This document shows, piece by piece, positions 51,531 to 64,000 of a stretch of 64,000 nt of DNA. Made by a program: the position numbers and the translations under genes. The notes beneath the pieces are model-generated. The model saw nothing but the letters and a program-made list of their open reading frames with translations. It made no database searches and had not been told where the DNA came from. The DNA is from Gymnogyps californianus (Eukaryota; Chordata; Aves; Accipitriformes; Cathartidae), in the NCBI RefSeq assembly GCF_018139145.2, contig NC_059483.1:4093001-4157000 (forward strand). The letters run 5' to 3'. How positions within the stretch are numbered: position 1 is the stretch's first letter; the number at the start of each line of letters is the position of its first letter.

Positions 51531-51590
51531 CTGGCACATGCAACAAGTCATTTCATCTCTCCACATCTCATTTTTTAAATTGCATTTATC
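51531..51590 (+). mobile_element. Possible MIR-like SINE core relic
   Basis: GCACATGCAACAAGTCATTT followed by CATCTCTCCACATCTCATTT and an A/T stretch resembles the MIR core order (AAGTCACTTAAC, CTCTCTG, CTCA-TTTCC, then A-rich). It is short and diverged, and should be treated as a suggestion only. Confidence 0.3.
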
Positions 51591-54500
51591 TAAGGAAAAA
51601 TATGCTTAAAATACTAAGATAAAAAGCTGCCCAAACACCTGAGGCTCTCTCATTTGTATCATTGGAGACACTGTACAACAGTCATACCGTGCATGTTTCC
51701 AGATACTGGATTACAGGTATTGCAACCACGGCTGTTACAGAGACAGATGCCCACATCTTGCAAGGATACCCAATTTAGAGACACTTGGGCTTCAAATGGG
51801 AGTGCAAGCCTATGTCAGAAACACTCACAGAAGAAAATGTAGCACTTGGTTTATTCTCTGTCATTTTAGTTTTGTCTCTTGCCTCATAATGCTGCCAGTG
51901 AACCGCCTGTGATCAGAAGAGACTAATTAAGATCCCTTGGAAGTACTAAGTGCAAGTACTGCCCTACCCTGCTGAGCTGTAAAGTCAAACAAAGCTACCT
52001 GATTTACTCTTTTGGCATAATGGTAAATTTTTTCTAATTATCTCTAGAAACTTAAGTTTTTCTCATTATCAGTTTTCACAGTGACTTTTCATTTTTCTGG
52101 ATGCCTAAATTTTCATTGCAGTCGCCTCTTTCTGTTGGCAAGGGCATAGGTTTTGAACACACCTCAATGGAAATATAACACTCAAAAGTTGATTACAGCA
52201 ACTGCTATGGAAAACTCTTCTCCAACATATTCTGCAAGCTCATCAATCAAATCTGAGACTAGACTAATATCATGCTTAACCTTTCCTTTTCATTTTTTTG
52301 CCATTCAGGCAATGTTGTTTGCAGGAGAACTCCCAGTGTCATTTCAATAGGGGCTGTCAGCCTAGGAACCAGGCAGATTTCTGTCAAAACGTACATGCTG
52401 ATGCTGCCTTCTTTCTTCAAGATCCCTCTTGAAAAGTTGCTAGGAGTTGCTAATGAAGTTGCTAAAGGTTCTCATTATGCATTGATATGCATGACAACAA
52501 AATTGGTCTCATGACAACTCAATGTCACAGCACATGAACATGCCATAAATATTTCCAATACACTGAATCAGAAAAAAGATCTCATGAGAAATACATTTCC
52601 AAAGACAAGAGGAAGTAATTCTAAAGTAATGCCTATTTAAGTTTCAAAAATAAGTACAATATTATAAAAAGCCACTGAAAAATGTAGCTACATCTGTGAA
52701 AAACATGGGCTTATACATCTTCAACAGCAAAACAATCCTTATCATCTGCTAATAACCTAATAACAAAAGCCAAACCGTTCATTTAGTTATGTGACGAATC
52801 CAATAACTTTTAGCTGAACTAAGATAAATCTGTGAGAAAAAGCTTTAAATGCTGCTTCAAAGATTTTTAGTACATACATCCACGAGTTATTTAGTTAAAA
52901 TTTAAAAATTCCCTATATTTTCTTGCCTGCTACTGGGTTATCCCCTTTGTTTGTTTGTTTGAGGTTTTTGCACTTATTCTTTAATTCTAAACATATATCT
53001 AATATTCATAGAAGAGTTTGTGGAAAATGTCCCTACACTTTTTAAAACCTAAATTACAGTACTTTTATTCCACGTGAGAATTCACTGTCAATGAGAAGGC
53101 AGGACTACAAATACATGTTTTTAATCAATGCTGTAATGTTTGCTTTTCCTTCCCAATCAATTGAACTTTGCTAGTGTTACACCCTGTTTGGTGTTTTGAT
53201 TTCTGTCCTGTATTTTTCACCAAGGATTGTGAACCAGTTATTTCTAAAAAATTAGCAACATTTCCCACTGGGTACCGATAAAATGCATAGAGACGTATTT
53301 TAATTGCCTATGAATATTCAAAACCTCATTATTGTTACTAGTTTATAATTATCATATTCCCCTGACAAAAACATGCAGCACACAATAAAAAAGGCAATCC
53401 ATTAAAAATGTTGACATTCATGTTCAACAGTTTTCCAGGTTTTTTTATTAACTAGTAGCCTCTTTATCTTGGCTATTAAAATCATTTCTGGAAGGCACTT
53501 TGTTCCAAATCTAGCACAGTGTATTCCTCCTGTAAAAACAGTTACAACAGTCTGTATAGTCATTAACAGTATTGTCTTGCATAGCATCTTTACAGATTAC
53601 GCAATATCATAAAAACATATGCAATTGTATGAAAGTCCACTGTAAGGCACAGGGTTTCTCCCCTGAAGCCAAGATCCATCCCTTCAGAGTTCACTGTCCC
53701 ACCAGAGTTCAGATTCTGCAGATCTGTCATAAAGTCTAAAATTATACAGTAAGTGAGAAAAATAATTTATAAATGAGGCTGTATTTCAGGTCTCCTTGTG
53801 CATCTGAGATGCAGAGGATATGACTGTCAAAGCCGCTCTAAAATCTGAGCTTTAACCTAGGCTTTAACACATGGGCTTTAATTGTTGAAGCTGTCGGTGC
53901 GTTAGTCAAGGCCGGGGTTGCCCCCTGTATCTGAAGCAGTTCATTCCCCCAGCCTTTACTCAGGCATGCTGCAGTTCACGGGCAGGAGCAGAGGAAACAA
54001 CTGATCTTCTGTGGTAAACTTGGAAAATGAGGCTCAAGTCTCATATTCGAGAACTTCATCCAGGATACATTGGATATCTTGCATATTACACTGCAGCATG
54101 GCGAGCCAAGAAGCTTTTGTAGTCTGTGCTTTTTTAGTTGCATTTACTTAGGTCAGGCAACTGAAGATGGAGCTGCTGAAAGCATAGAGCAGTACGGATA
54201 GTTAATAAAATTTGGAAAACTCATTAATGTTGCAGGCAATTCCCTGTGGTTGCTTCTAAACCCATGGAAGTTTCAAATATGCTATTGCAAGTGAAAACAA
54301 AGCTTTAAAACTTCAGAAGTTTGCTCTTTAAAGCAATTTGGTCTCCTAGGATAGCAGTCATAAGGAAAATATACAGGACTTCTTAGCAGTCTGCAGGATG
54401 CAATGGGAGCTGCATGTATGTACCACATTTCTAAGGTAAGATACAGAGCTTTATTACTGTTCAGGGCATTGAGCAGAGATTTCAGTGAAGCCCGATAATG

Positions 54501-56613
54501 GTTTTACCTACAGTTCAGGAATTAGGATTTCTAGAAAAGGTTTATCTGGTTTCTTATGCACAGACACGTTTTCTAGTTGTCATCTCCGGAGAAGTGTATC
54601 ATAGCCCACTTACCTGAACCATCTGGGCAGATATCTCATCTCACAACACCCCTGTAAAGGATGAGCAACGACAGCACCATGCTGTCTCATCGTCAAATCC
54701 ATCCTACGCTCTTTTTACACTTTACCTTGACAAAGCCTTATCTATGCTATAAGCCAAGAATACATTCATGCTTTCTTTTGTGGACTCTATTTGTGGTGTC
54801 TGTACAAATGGATTGCTTGCCATCACCTAAAGAGACCAGGAACATAAAGCATAAAGTATAAAGAAAAAATACAGAACAAACTTAAAGCCAAATGCAGGGA
54901 AGGATGCAATTCTGTGTGGAGAGGACTAATGGTATTTCATTCTGACACTGAGTTTGGTCATAATAAAGATTTGACTGACACAGCAGTTGATATGCGACCC
55001 ATTTTCTTCTAAATTAGTCTGTCAGCTACAGCTATACACAAACACAAAGACATCTCTTTCAGCCGATTCTCAAAAGCTATTACTTCTCCAAAGAAATTAA
55101 CACAGAGCATGAACGCATCAGCCACAGTACAAAGAGCAGTCACCAAAGCACCTGCAAGGATGACACTTTCTCAGTGGTTTCCAATTTGGTGACTGACACT
55201 ATGCCCATTAGGCAGAATGTATGTAAGCTAATTATAGCCTGGAATTACAATACAGGGGATTCACTGCTGCTTGAAAATATAAAAAGGAAGTCACAGGTTT
55301 GTTGTAGTAGATGTTCAGTACATCCTGCAGTGCAGCATGTTCTGGATTTATATTTCGACTCAATTATTACAAAACCCGTATTTACCAATAAGTGCAATAG
55401 TGTTATCATACAGATACCTCTTAACAACAACCACTGATTACCGATACCGATCATGCAAAAATGACACAATACTCTCCATAAAATAGAAACACGAACTCTG
55501 GGGACTCCCTATCCACCATAAGGGCTGCCAGGTATTCTATACTAGCTCCTTTACATCTCTGCAGGGATTACTACCATGCAGTCACCACAGTCACTCCCGG
55601 AAACGCTACCTCAGACTCTATCTTCCTTTTCCAAAAGTGCCACCTCTGTCTTCCAGGACAGAGATATCACAGCGCTTTCCGTCAGAGATATGGGATGGAA
55701 GAAGGCAGAGCTGTGGGAAAACTTCAGCATTTTCAGAGAAGTGAACCTTTACATGGTGTCCTGCATTTTGGAAGACAGCCAGATTCCTACATGTCCTCAA
55801 TTTTGAAGAGTATATCAAAAAAGCTTGTTACCATGAATGTCCCTACTAAAAACCTGTCTGGTTGGGTTTTTTTTTAACTGATATATTCTTCTACATTAAC
55901 TATGTGTTGAGGTCAAAATCTTGAAGCCCACATCCTTCTAACCATATCGTCACTTGCCTTATTCTTAGATAACTATTTATAGAGATTCTTGTCTTGGAAA
56001 GAACATTCGGAGAAAAGTATGTGTTTTTTATATTTTCCAGCAGAAAAACTTGGTTAAAAGGCAAATAATAATTAAAAAAAAGATGGTGAAGAAAAATGTG
56101 CTTGAAATATTTTATTTTACATATAAAATGACCCAGATGCCTCTACTGAAAACTTTAAATAGTTAAAAAACAAACTTTCAATTGAAAATGTTTTGCATTA
56201 GCCTTTCAAAAGGTTAACTTGTCAGAAAGAACTTTTCAGTTTAGGTTTTCAGAGAAGCTGAAGTCAGCATTTTGATTTACTCCAGGCTAGCAATGGTCCA
56301 GTACCCAGGGCAAGGGAGGAACTGAAAGCATTTTTTGCCCAGTGAAAACCAAGGATATATCAAGCTAATTTTTTAACAGAAATCTACAACTTTTCCTTAA
56401 GTTCTCATTGGAAAAGACACCCTTGATTATGGAGTGGGTGTGTCCTTCTGTGTGTGATGCAGAGAGAAGACAAGATGACTACTAGAAAAGCTGTTGGATA
56501 GAGATTAAATCAGTTTTTATATAGTGACTGAGTGGAGGGGCACCTGGTTGACCATTCGGACAGGGAGTTACGGCTCTCAGCTGGGAGGTATGGACCAATG
56601 TCTCTTCTTGTAG

Positions 56614-56640
56614 CTGGATTTTCAAAAGAGCTAAGTACAC
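56614..56640 (+). repeat. Second copy of the GATTTTCAAAA-TAAGT motif
   Basis: CTGGATTTTCAAAAGAGCTA followed by AGTACAC matches the left end of the relic at 20009 with few changes. No right-hand partner is evident. It is probably a fragment of the same old dispersed family; chance resemblance of a short AT-rich string remains possible. Confidence 0.3.
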
Positions 56641-56699
56641 TCAGCCTTCTGCATTCTAAAATACAAACACTTCTTTTGATGCTAAATGTGATAAGGGTT

Positions 56700-56795
56700 T
56701 AAAAAAAAACACAAAAAACCCACCCAAGAAAAACAACAAAACCAAAAAACATCAAAAACCCAAAACAAAAACAACTACACTTGGGGAAAAAAAAT
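56700..56795. repeat. A-rich low-complexity tract (CAAAAACCC-type)
   Basis: About 95 bp of A with C (AAACACAAAAAACCCACCC, AACAACAAAACC, ATCAAAAACCCAAAAC). It is strongly strand-asymmetric, with hardly any G or T. Confidence 0.9.
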
Positions 56796-57823
56796 AACAA
56801 AAATACCCAATTCAGTAATGCATCCTTTAAGTCAGACATGTCTGTCTTTTCTCCTAATACTTCCACTTACTATATGCTGTTACAAAAGTGCCTATCTTGA
56901 GAGTGAATTGTCAGGCAATATTACAAAAGATTTCCTTGGCTTCTGTAAGAGGATGTTCTGAATATGTATGGAACAAATAACTCTTTACTTTAGGGAGAGG
57001 AAGAGTCAAAACAAATGCAACTCCCTAATGCTGCACTATAACAGCCACTTTCAAAGGCTGTCATTTCCCACATCATCTTATCTGAAATACTTGAAGAGTT
57101 TAGAATAATAAGCAACTCTGCTATGACACCACTGTACAGCAACTGCTGTGAAACGCAGGTTTTAATAGGAACCACAAACTTGAAGGCAGAGCTGTGAAAA
57201 GCCTTCTTTTCCACCTTGTGGTATATTTGCTTCCTAGGGATGGACAGCTCGGTGTGTTCTCCCTTCAGAGCTGTCCTGTACAGGTGAACACCGTGAAGAG
57301 AAACAGGCAGAACAAGCCATCCCTCAACTACAGCATCAGCACGAGACTGCAGGAGAAGTCACTGATACAGTCAGAAACTCCCCTACCTCACCTCTTTCCC
57401 CGTGTAAATAACGCCAGGAAAGAAAATCAGTCTCGGTCTGAAGTAACTGGAAGACAGCGTTTTAGTAAAAACTGGAGTTACAACTCTCTCAACCCAGCTG
57501 CGTACATGTGGCTGCAACACTCTTCCAGCTGGAGAGCTCACCCCTCCTGAGCTACATCAGACTCCTGCAGCCAGACACCAGAGGAGCACACCAGGTGCCA
57601 GAAGAGATGGACTCAATGACTGAGGAATGTATACAATCACATGGAAAAATATAAAAGAGCCTTTGGCACTGTACAAGAGCAGGTAAAACAGTCCCTCAGC
57701 TACTAAAGTAGTCCAGAAGCTGCATTATCCTTGAACCACTCCAGAACTGTGAAGGCATGGTAATGCAGTAAAACTTATTTTTGGCTGAATTCTCAACCAT
57801 ACAATTCTGGTACCTCCGTAATA

Positions 57824-57875
57824 TATGTATACACACACAGGAGTATATGTGTGTGTGTATACATACATACACACA
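57824..57875. repeat. CA/TG microsatellite forming a hairpin
   Basis: GTATACACACACA (57827-57839) is the reverse complement of TGTGTGTGTATAC (57850-57862), a 13-bp stem with a 10-base loop, followed by CATA/CACA units. Confidence 0.9.
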
Positions 57876-59899
57876 TTTCTACCCTGAGACATACAGCTTG
57901 ATAGGCATTTTTGAGGGCAATTTCTCTTGACATCAGAGGAAATATTGGTCATGGTTCATTTTTATCTAACAAATATTAATTCTGTAATAAAGATGTTTAG
58001 TCCAGTAGTGGGCCAAAGCTGAAGAGTCTAGTTTTTCTGTAGCACTTAAGTAATTCCTAGGGACTAAAAATAAGAATACCAGTGTTTGAAGATGGGGGAT
58101 CCCAGATAATTCTCAGTAGCTTCCGAACTTATTGCTGAATAAAATCACTGTTTCTATTTGAACACTTCCAGTATCAGAGGTAAAACTGGAACACCAGACT
58201 AGATAATCTTAGTACTGAGCTGTGAGAGAAACTTTATTTGAGCTCCTAGACAAATAGATGGTTTCCTAAAAACATTTTTTTTTCAGATTTTATTTTTAAA
58301 AATAGGTGTGATACTTATAAAATGTCTCAATTATTATGTTGGCAAGTTTCTATTACTTCCCTCAAATAAAGTATTAGGCCTCTACAGCATCTATGCATGC
58401 TTGCTTAGCCATAACACGTACTGTGGCAACACAAGATGCAAAATAATTGCAGCACAATGTACAATATAACTTAAGGTACATCAAAGCATATAACATTAAA
58501 AGAAAATACTATTGGGGGCAGACCATGGCAATCACTCAATAAAAGGAGTTAGTTCTGCAACATAAGAAACAGAATAAACTGTGTATATTATTCTACTGCA
58601 GAACTTGGAATTTCAGCTGCAAAATGTAAGATAGGAGTAATGACTAGAAATGGTATTTCTATTCCACTGAAAATGAACTGTTCCAAAATGAAATTAAGTT
58701 CACAATTTGGAAATGCTAGGCATAGTTAAAGTAATATTTCTAGGATCCAAATTAGGATGCATAAGTTGAAGCAGTTTTCCCTGTAGTCTGGGTTTAGACA
58801 TAAATCAGACTGTGGTCATTATTTCCAGTCCAATAAGGTGGATCAAATCATGCCAGAATAATAAACTGTCTAATGAAAAAGGATGCAGAGTCAGACAATG
58901 ATCCATATTTAGCACTGATAAACTAGAGGATGATACCAGTGAAGCATGAATTAACACCTGAGGCGTTTTATTTAACAGAAAATTGAAAATTAGAATCTTT
59001 GTATTGTTAAAAACCAATGGTAGAGCAAGTGAAAACAGAAATACAAAGAAGCAGATGTGGCAAAAGGAACAAGAAAGCCCCTGCGTTTTAGACAGAACTA
59101 AAATACTAATTTTATGTCATTTCAGCTGAGTTATACTAAAGAAGAGTAAGGTAAATGGTCTCATATTTCCTGAAGGAAAACAAAGAAGGAAGCTCAGAGA
59201 GCAGTTTTCCCTAAAAAGATTTCTGGGAGGCAGCAGTCGCAGTAGAGGATGAGGCACAGCTGAGCTCCTCTTCTAGTCTCAGTGACATTCAAAGGGAATT
59301 CTGAAATTATAAAGTATGAGAGAGTTTAAAAACCAAGAGGCAGAATGTTTAACAGGTTACTTATCAGACCTTGAAAAGAATTCACTTTTATTTTTAAACA
59401 TGGACTGGAACATGACAAACTACTTTTAAGAGGCAACGCAATTGTATGGGTAGTAGGAATGGGAATACTGAACAAAGCTCTCTATAAAGCAGTTTATCAA
59501 AGAAATTATTGGACATTTGCTTAAGTGTTGCACAACTTATAAGTCTTTTGCAGTCCTTGTTGGTTTTCTTTTTGCCAAGGTTAGAATGACTTTTTAGGGT
59601 GGCTTTGCAGATGCTGGGCAGAAAGTTCTCTTCCACTTATTTCTTTAGGACCAAACTGAATCCATATCCATTCTGAAACAGGATTTCTTTTTTCTGGGTA
59701 CCATCAGATGACTACTGCAGTCAGACATTTGTGTTTGCAATTATTTTATCTATGTACAATTTTCTTGCATCTCGGCAGCTTTATTTAAAGAGGTTCCTGC
59801 CAATATTCATCCATCAACCAGCACCACACCACCTGCCCTCTCTATAAGCCATTTCTGAGTTGGTACAAATATAATGACACTTGTAGTGACAATTACATT

Positions 59900-60075
59900 C
59901 TCTGTTATTTAGCTGCTAACTTTCTCTTTTATAAGGCAATAAATCTCATTAAGTGCTCCTTGAGCAATCAATTGATTCATTAACTGGTAATAAATGCTTT
60001 TTAAATGCAAATTAAATACCAATCTAAAACACCTATTTAAAATGCTACCAATATTTTACAAGTACCAAAGTACAT
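59900..60075. promoter_or_regulatory. Possible conserved non-coding element with homeodomain-type sites
   Basis: This is a dense run of ATTA/TAAT cores, CAATCAATTGATTCATTAAC and an octamer ATGCAAAT (60005-60012) in AT-rich DNA without simple repeats. That texture is typical of conserved enhancers near developmental genes, but base composition alone makes such sites frequent. No conservation can be assessed here. Confidence 0.2.
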
Positions 60076-63000
60076 GATTTGTATTTCTGTGCTATATGTA
60101 CGCCTAGCTTTAAAATAAAAGTTTGTCAAAGAAAAGCATTGAGGGGTTACTGTCCACAGTGTCTTCATTATTGGTTTCAGAGATTAAAAAATGTCTGGGT
60201 AAAGCCCCGGGCCCCTTCCTAAGTGAATAATAGATGAGGATGCTCTAAGTGAAGCACTCCATACACTGAAAACTAGAGTATAACCAAATTTCCGTGTTTT
60301 CTGCAAGTCGTGTTGCATGGACTACTGCATCTATTTATTAGAGTATCAGTTTGGGGAGCTGCTAACGTCTACCCTGGGGGCAGGATCCTTTTATTTAAAA
60401 CCTGAAAGCCTGAAGGTCAGCAGGAATCTACAAAGCAAGAAGCCTACCACCCAGCAGACCATGCCTCCCCTGCAAACGGGGCTGCAGGGTTCATGGCAGT
60501 GGGCTTCATATGGGTTTTTTGGGTTGTTTGCCCCCCTCCCCACCCTCTCAACCACAACCCCAATGAGCACTATGCAGAGGACAGCTATGCGGGAGATGTA
60601 TCATCTGCTTCCTGAAGAAATGATCCTTCCCCACAAGACTTTTTATAAAACAGACTTAACTCATGTGAGAATCTGTCACATGAGAGATTCTGGCCAAAAA
60701 GATAGATGCAATAGGGAGGCGTAGTTGTATGGTGGTATATAGGGTGGATACAAAAAAAGATGTAGTAGTGTATGTTAATATACTATCTGGATTTAACCTA
60801 TAAGCATGAGAAATACTTACTTGACGCATTTCTTGACATTGTCAAGATATTGGTCATCTAATACAGTTTGAAACACCCCCCCCCCAAAAAAAAATTGCAT
60901 GAAAACAAACAAAAAAACCCAACCAGTCTCAGCACAGCAAGTGAGAAAAAGTAAATGGAAGGTAGATCCTAATTGCAGTACCAAAAGTTTAGATGTGTCA
61001 GTTGTCCCTTTCTCTCCAGCTCCCAGGTATGGGGTGTAAGATCAGGGTTCCGTTAAAACTGATCCCAGCACTGACATACTGTAAAGTCTAGAGTAATGTA
61101 CTATCTTCATTTTTTGTGACACCGATTTTAACAACATTCTCTTGCTTTATTTTAGCTTTTGCCTAAAGCAGAGCCGAAATCTCTAGACCTTTCATAGGAT
61201 TTTCCACCTTCTAAGAATGGAAATCTATGAAAAGATCAGACCTAAGGGACTTTCGTGCATTAATTTTTGCAATTCAGTGCCCATGGAGTTAACAGAAAAC
61301 AAGGCCAATGAACCATAAATGTTAAACACTGCAGCTCAACTGTGTCCCACCACAAAGGATCCACACATTTCCTGGCCGGAGATATGAGCAGTTATCAAAG
61401 GTTAATGAATTAGTGTAACCATTTTAAAAGCTTAGAAAGACTTGAATTAGAACTGTTGAAATCAGTCGTATAGGATTTATATGAATAATTTCTTCCCCGC
61501 TAGTGATCTCATAAATTTTTTGACAATAATGTTTTCATGCTACTTTGCTACTGCTTAGATTTTCAAATAGTACACACTGAGTAAATTATTTACATTTTTT
61601 TCAGCAGCTAGTGAATAATTTTGTTTTGAATAATTGTTTGCATGAATTGGCCTGCTCTGTTTTGAATGAAAGTTCTCCATGGTCTGTACCTGAAGACCAC
61701 CTCTTCAGCCATTTCAGGGGGACTCACTGGGAGAAAGACACCACCTTTATGTAACTAATACAGGTAATTATCTGCCTTGGAGGCTTGTGATTTCATAATT
61801 TTCTTTAAACAGATTACTGACTGGTTTGCCCTGACATTGCAAAAACCCAACCAAACTGTTAATGAAGAAAAAAACCCAAAACCCAAGAAGGCATCCGATG
61901 TGTCACTCCCTGAACAAAGTGTTGGCTTCAGCAGCAGCACCACTGAATCATTTCCTGACTTTAAAGGCAAAGGCAGATAAGGAATGGGTGAGTGGGAGAC
62001 TTGAATTTTTCTTTTGTCACTTTCAAGTACAAAAATATAACATCTATAGAACAATTCTATAGCCCACTGCTTAATATGGACATGTTGTGCCTATGAATAT
62101 ACAGGAAATAATTTATTCAGCACAAAAAGGAAAAAAAAATAGTCACAGGATTTCCTAATAAATTTGTTGTTACTTCCCAGCAGCTCAGAAGCAGGTGCAA
62201 AGCATTGCTACATAACACTGATGCAGATAAACGCTGGCAGACTCCCAGTTCATAAATTATCTGAATTAGTCTGGACAGTTTTAGCACATCTGGAGCATTT
62301 AGAATTTACCCTGGAAGTTACACTTCCAGATCATGTTAGTGTGATTATTAGGTATACCTAACATGCCTCAATGAGAGTCAAGTATTACAGTACAGTATTT
62401 AAAGGTGAACTTGGGGGAAAAAAAAAAAAAACTAAACCAAAAAAGGACTACCCATTTAGAACAATACAAAGTAAATTTCATATTCACTATTAGCACAACA
62501 TCACTTCTTCATGTTATTCTAATGGTTATCAATAAATAAAATTAGATATGTTAAAACAGCTTTAGAATATGGAGGCTGACAGTGTCCCCTGGATAGCTGT
62601 CCTTTAAAATAAGGCCAATACCACTGACAGCAACAGATGGAAGAAGCAGTAGCTCTTCAAACTTGATGCTTTTGTCTGTTTTTTCTTTCCAACTGTTCTG
62701 TATCTACCATGTGGCATCACGCGCAGACCTCTCTTTCCTCACATGTGTTATAAAGAAAGAAACATCAACCCACAACTACCCAACCCTTAACTAACAGTGA
62801 CTTCACGCTACATTAAAAAATATAATTTAAAAAAAATATACAACTGAAGCCCTCCCAATATCAACAGCAGTTCAGCACTCCAGTGGCTCCTTTCCCTTTT
62901 TGGCCCCTTATACTTTAAAAGGAAAGCATTACCCACAGTGACTGCAAGCAATACAAGGACTTCAGCTGCTACGGTTTTCCATGAGGGTACCCTGGCCACA

Positions 63001-63461
63001 GCCTGGGAATTTCAAGGGATATGTTAAAACAATACTGAATTCCTCATAGGAATACAGGAACATTACCTATGTGAAATGAAATGCCAGAGGATTCTCTAGG
63101 TCTACACAGGAAGAAAATCGGGATTGGAAGTTGCAAAGGAATAAGAAGAGGGTATAAATACTGGTAGATTTGAGAATACCATTAATTTCACAAAGTTCAC
63201 CGTTTTCCTAAACTATCACTATTAACTCTACTGTTATTATTTCACTTGTTCTATCATTACTGCAGCATCTCACATAGGATAGATACCATGACCTTCAGAG
63301 ACATTTCTAGCCCATTCCCACCTACCTTTCCGGCCCCCCCCTCCAGAATCAAGATAATTTTGAGGACAGTGACTACATCCTGGTCTATTTTCACTACCTA
63401 CTTCCTAGGCCCTTAAGTGTTAAAGTATAACAAAAATAAATTGCAGATAACAATCAGATAA

Positions 63462-63534
63462 ATTATGGAAACATGACATTGTATTTATTACTCTAATTAT
63501 GAAAACATGAAGTTGTATTTATTACTCTAATTAT
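63462..63534 (+). repeat. 34-bp tandem duplication
   Basis: Unit 1 at 63462-63495 (ATTATGGAAACATGACATTG...) and unit 2 at 63496-63529 (ATTATGAAAACATGAAGTTG...) differ at 3 of 34 positions. ATTAT of a third unit follows. Confidence 0.95.
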
Positions 63535-64000
63535 ATTGTTTTCATGACTTAAGTGGCCATTAGAATTAAACATCATTTTCGTACTTGTGGGAGAAAACTG
63601 CTGATATTAGTCAAACAACAAGAGGATGATCTCATAAAACGGGTTAAATTATCATCCTTAACTTTGAATTAGCTTTGTTCTTCACTATGATCACACTGGT
63701 CTAGATGTTTCTGTATGCAGACGTTTTTACATTTACCTGTAGCATGAGTGCATATTCTAATTGTTTTGCCATTGTCAGTTTAATACATACTATATTGTTC
63801 AGTATATTAGTTTCTTTTATCATCTGTGTTTTCCTCCATTTCAATTATTTTGCTAACATCACATAATCAGTTTCTAGTCCAGAGATCAAAGACATTATAT
63901 TCCATCCTGGACAAATTATCCAAAACAAAATAACCCAAGAAGGAGAAGCAGACTCCAAGAGCTGCAAATGCCATTTGTCACGAAGCTTACACTTATCAGC
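63535..64000. other. Unique AT-rich non-coding DNA to the window end
   Basis: No gene, repeat family or structured element is seen after the 34-bp tandem duplication. Confidence 0.5.

Larger units (their letters stand above)
49838..63461. other. Unique non-coding DNA
   Basis: About 13.6 kb without a supported gene. It holds a possible MIR core (51531), a splice-like minus segment at 54614-54651 with an ideal CAG/GTAAGT donor, the A-rich tract at 56700, a CA/TG hairpin at 57827, and C9/A9 runs at about 60875-60893. A 135-codon frame at 60317-60724 and a hydrophobic minus frame at 62808-62999 were examined and not accepted. Confidence 0.45.

Noticed and set aside
60317..60724. 135-codon plus-strand frame
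   Set aside because: No domain, signal or repeat pattern was recognised. There is no splice or promoter context, and its length is not surprising in 64 kb.
62808..62999. Hydrophobic 63-codon minus-strand frame with two possible membrane segments
   Set aside because: It has a GTG rather than ATG start and a T-rich end that creates hydrophobic codons, and no family was recognised. Probably chance.
1..64000. Search for endogenous retroviral LTRs, tRNA or rRNA genes, CRISPR arrays and mitochondrial insertions
   Set aside because: No convincing signatures were seen by eye. A degraded copy could be missed without a database search.

Overview
The window looks like nuclear DNA from a bird. The main evidence is a CR1 retrotransposon at about 10890-12210 that ends in the avian CR1 octamer pair ATTCTATG/ATTCTGTG. 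Further support comes from much older, heavily mutated CR1-type fragments, low overall repeat density, short microsatellites and an AT-rich background with a few GC-richer patches. I could not identify a host gene, and the species and chromosome cannot be read from the sequence.

No protein-coding gene is evident. Every open frame is short, and the only frames with a recognisable protein family are remains of CR1 ORF2 (endonuclease and reverse transcriptase). The window is best described as a gene desert or the inside of very large introns. Some minus-strand segments have good splice-site context and one open frame. The best is 37915-38027; with 39273-39319 and 49781-49837 it forms a reading-phase-compatible series. 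Segments of similar quality also occur on the plus strand, so these are hypotheses only.

Layout. 1-10890: unique AT-rich DNA with GC-richer patches (about 1590-1880, 3620-3900, 8090-8520) and a perfect TG/CA palindrome at 5487-5512. 10890-12210: CR1 copy with an internal deletion joining endonuclease to reverse transcriptase, plus three single-base losses. 12211-21820: mostly unique, with an antisense old CR1 tail at 16361-16550 and a small palindromic relic at 20009-20129. 21821-23596: two 90-bp arms, inverted and differing at one base, flanking a spacer that holds another old CR1 piece (22461-22735). 23597-37900: unique DNA, with an L2/L3-type LINE tail at 26790-26960 followed by an inverted pair of octamer (POU) motifs. 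37900-64000: unique DNA, A-rich low-complexity tracts (43434-43525, 56700-56795), the candidate exons, short hairpins, and a 34-bp tandem duplication at 63462-63534.

No operon, CRISPR, phage or other defined system was found. The inverted 90-bp duplication is the most unusual structure here.
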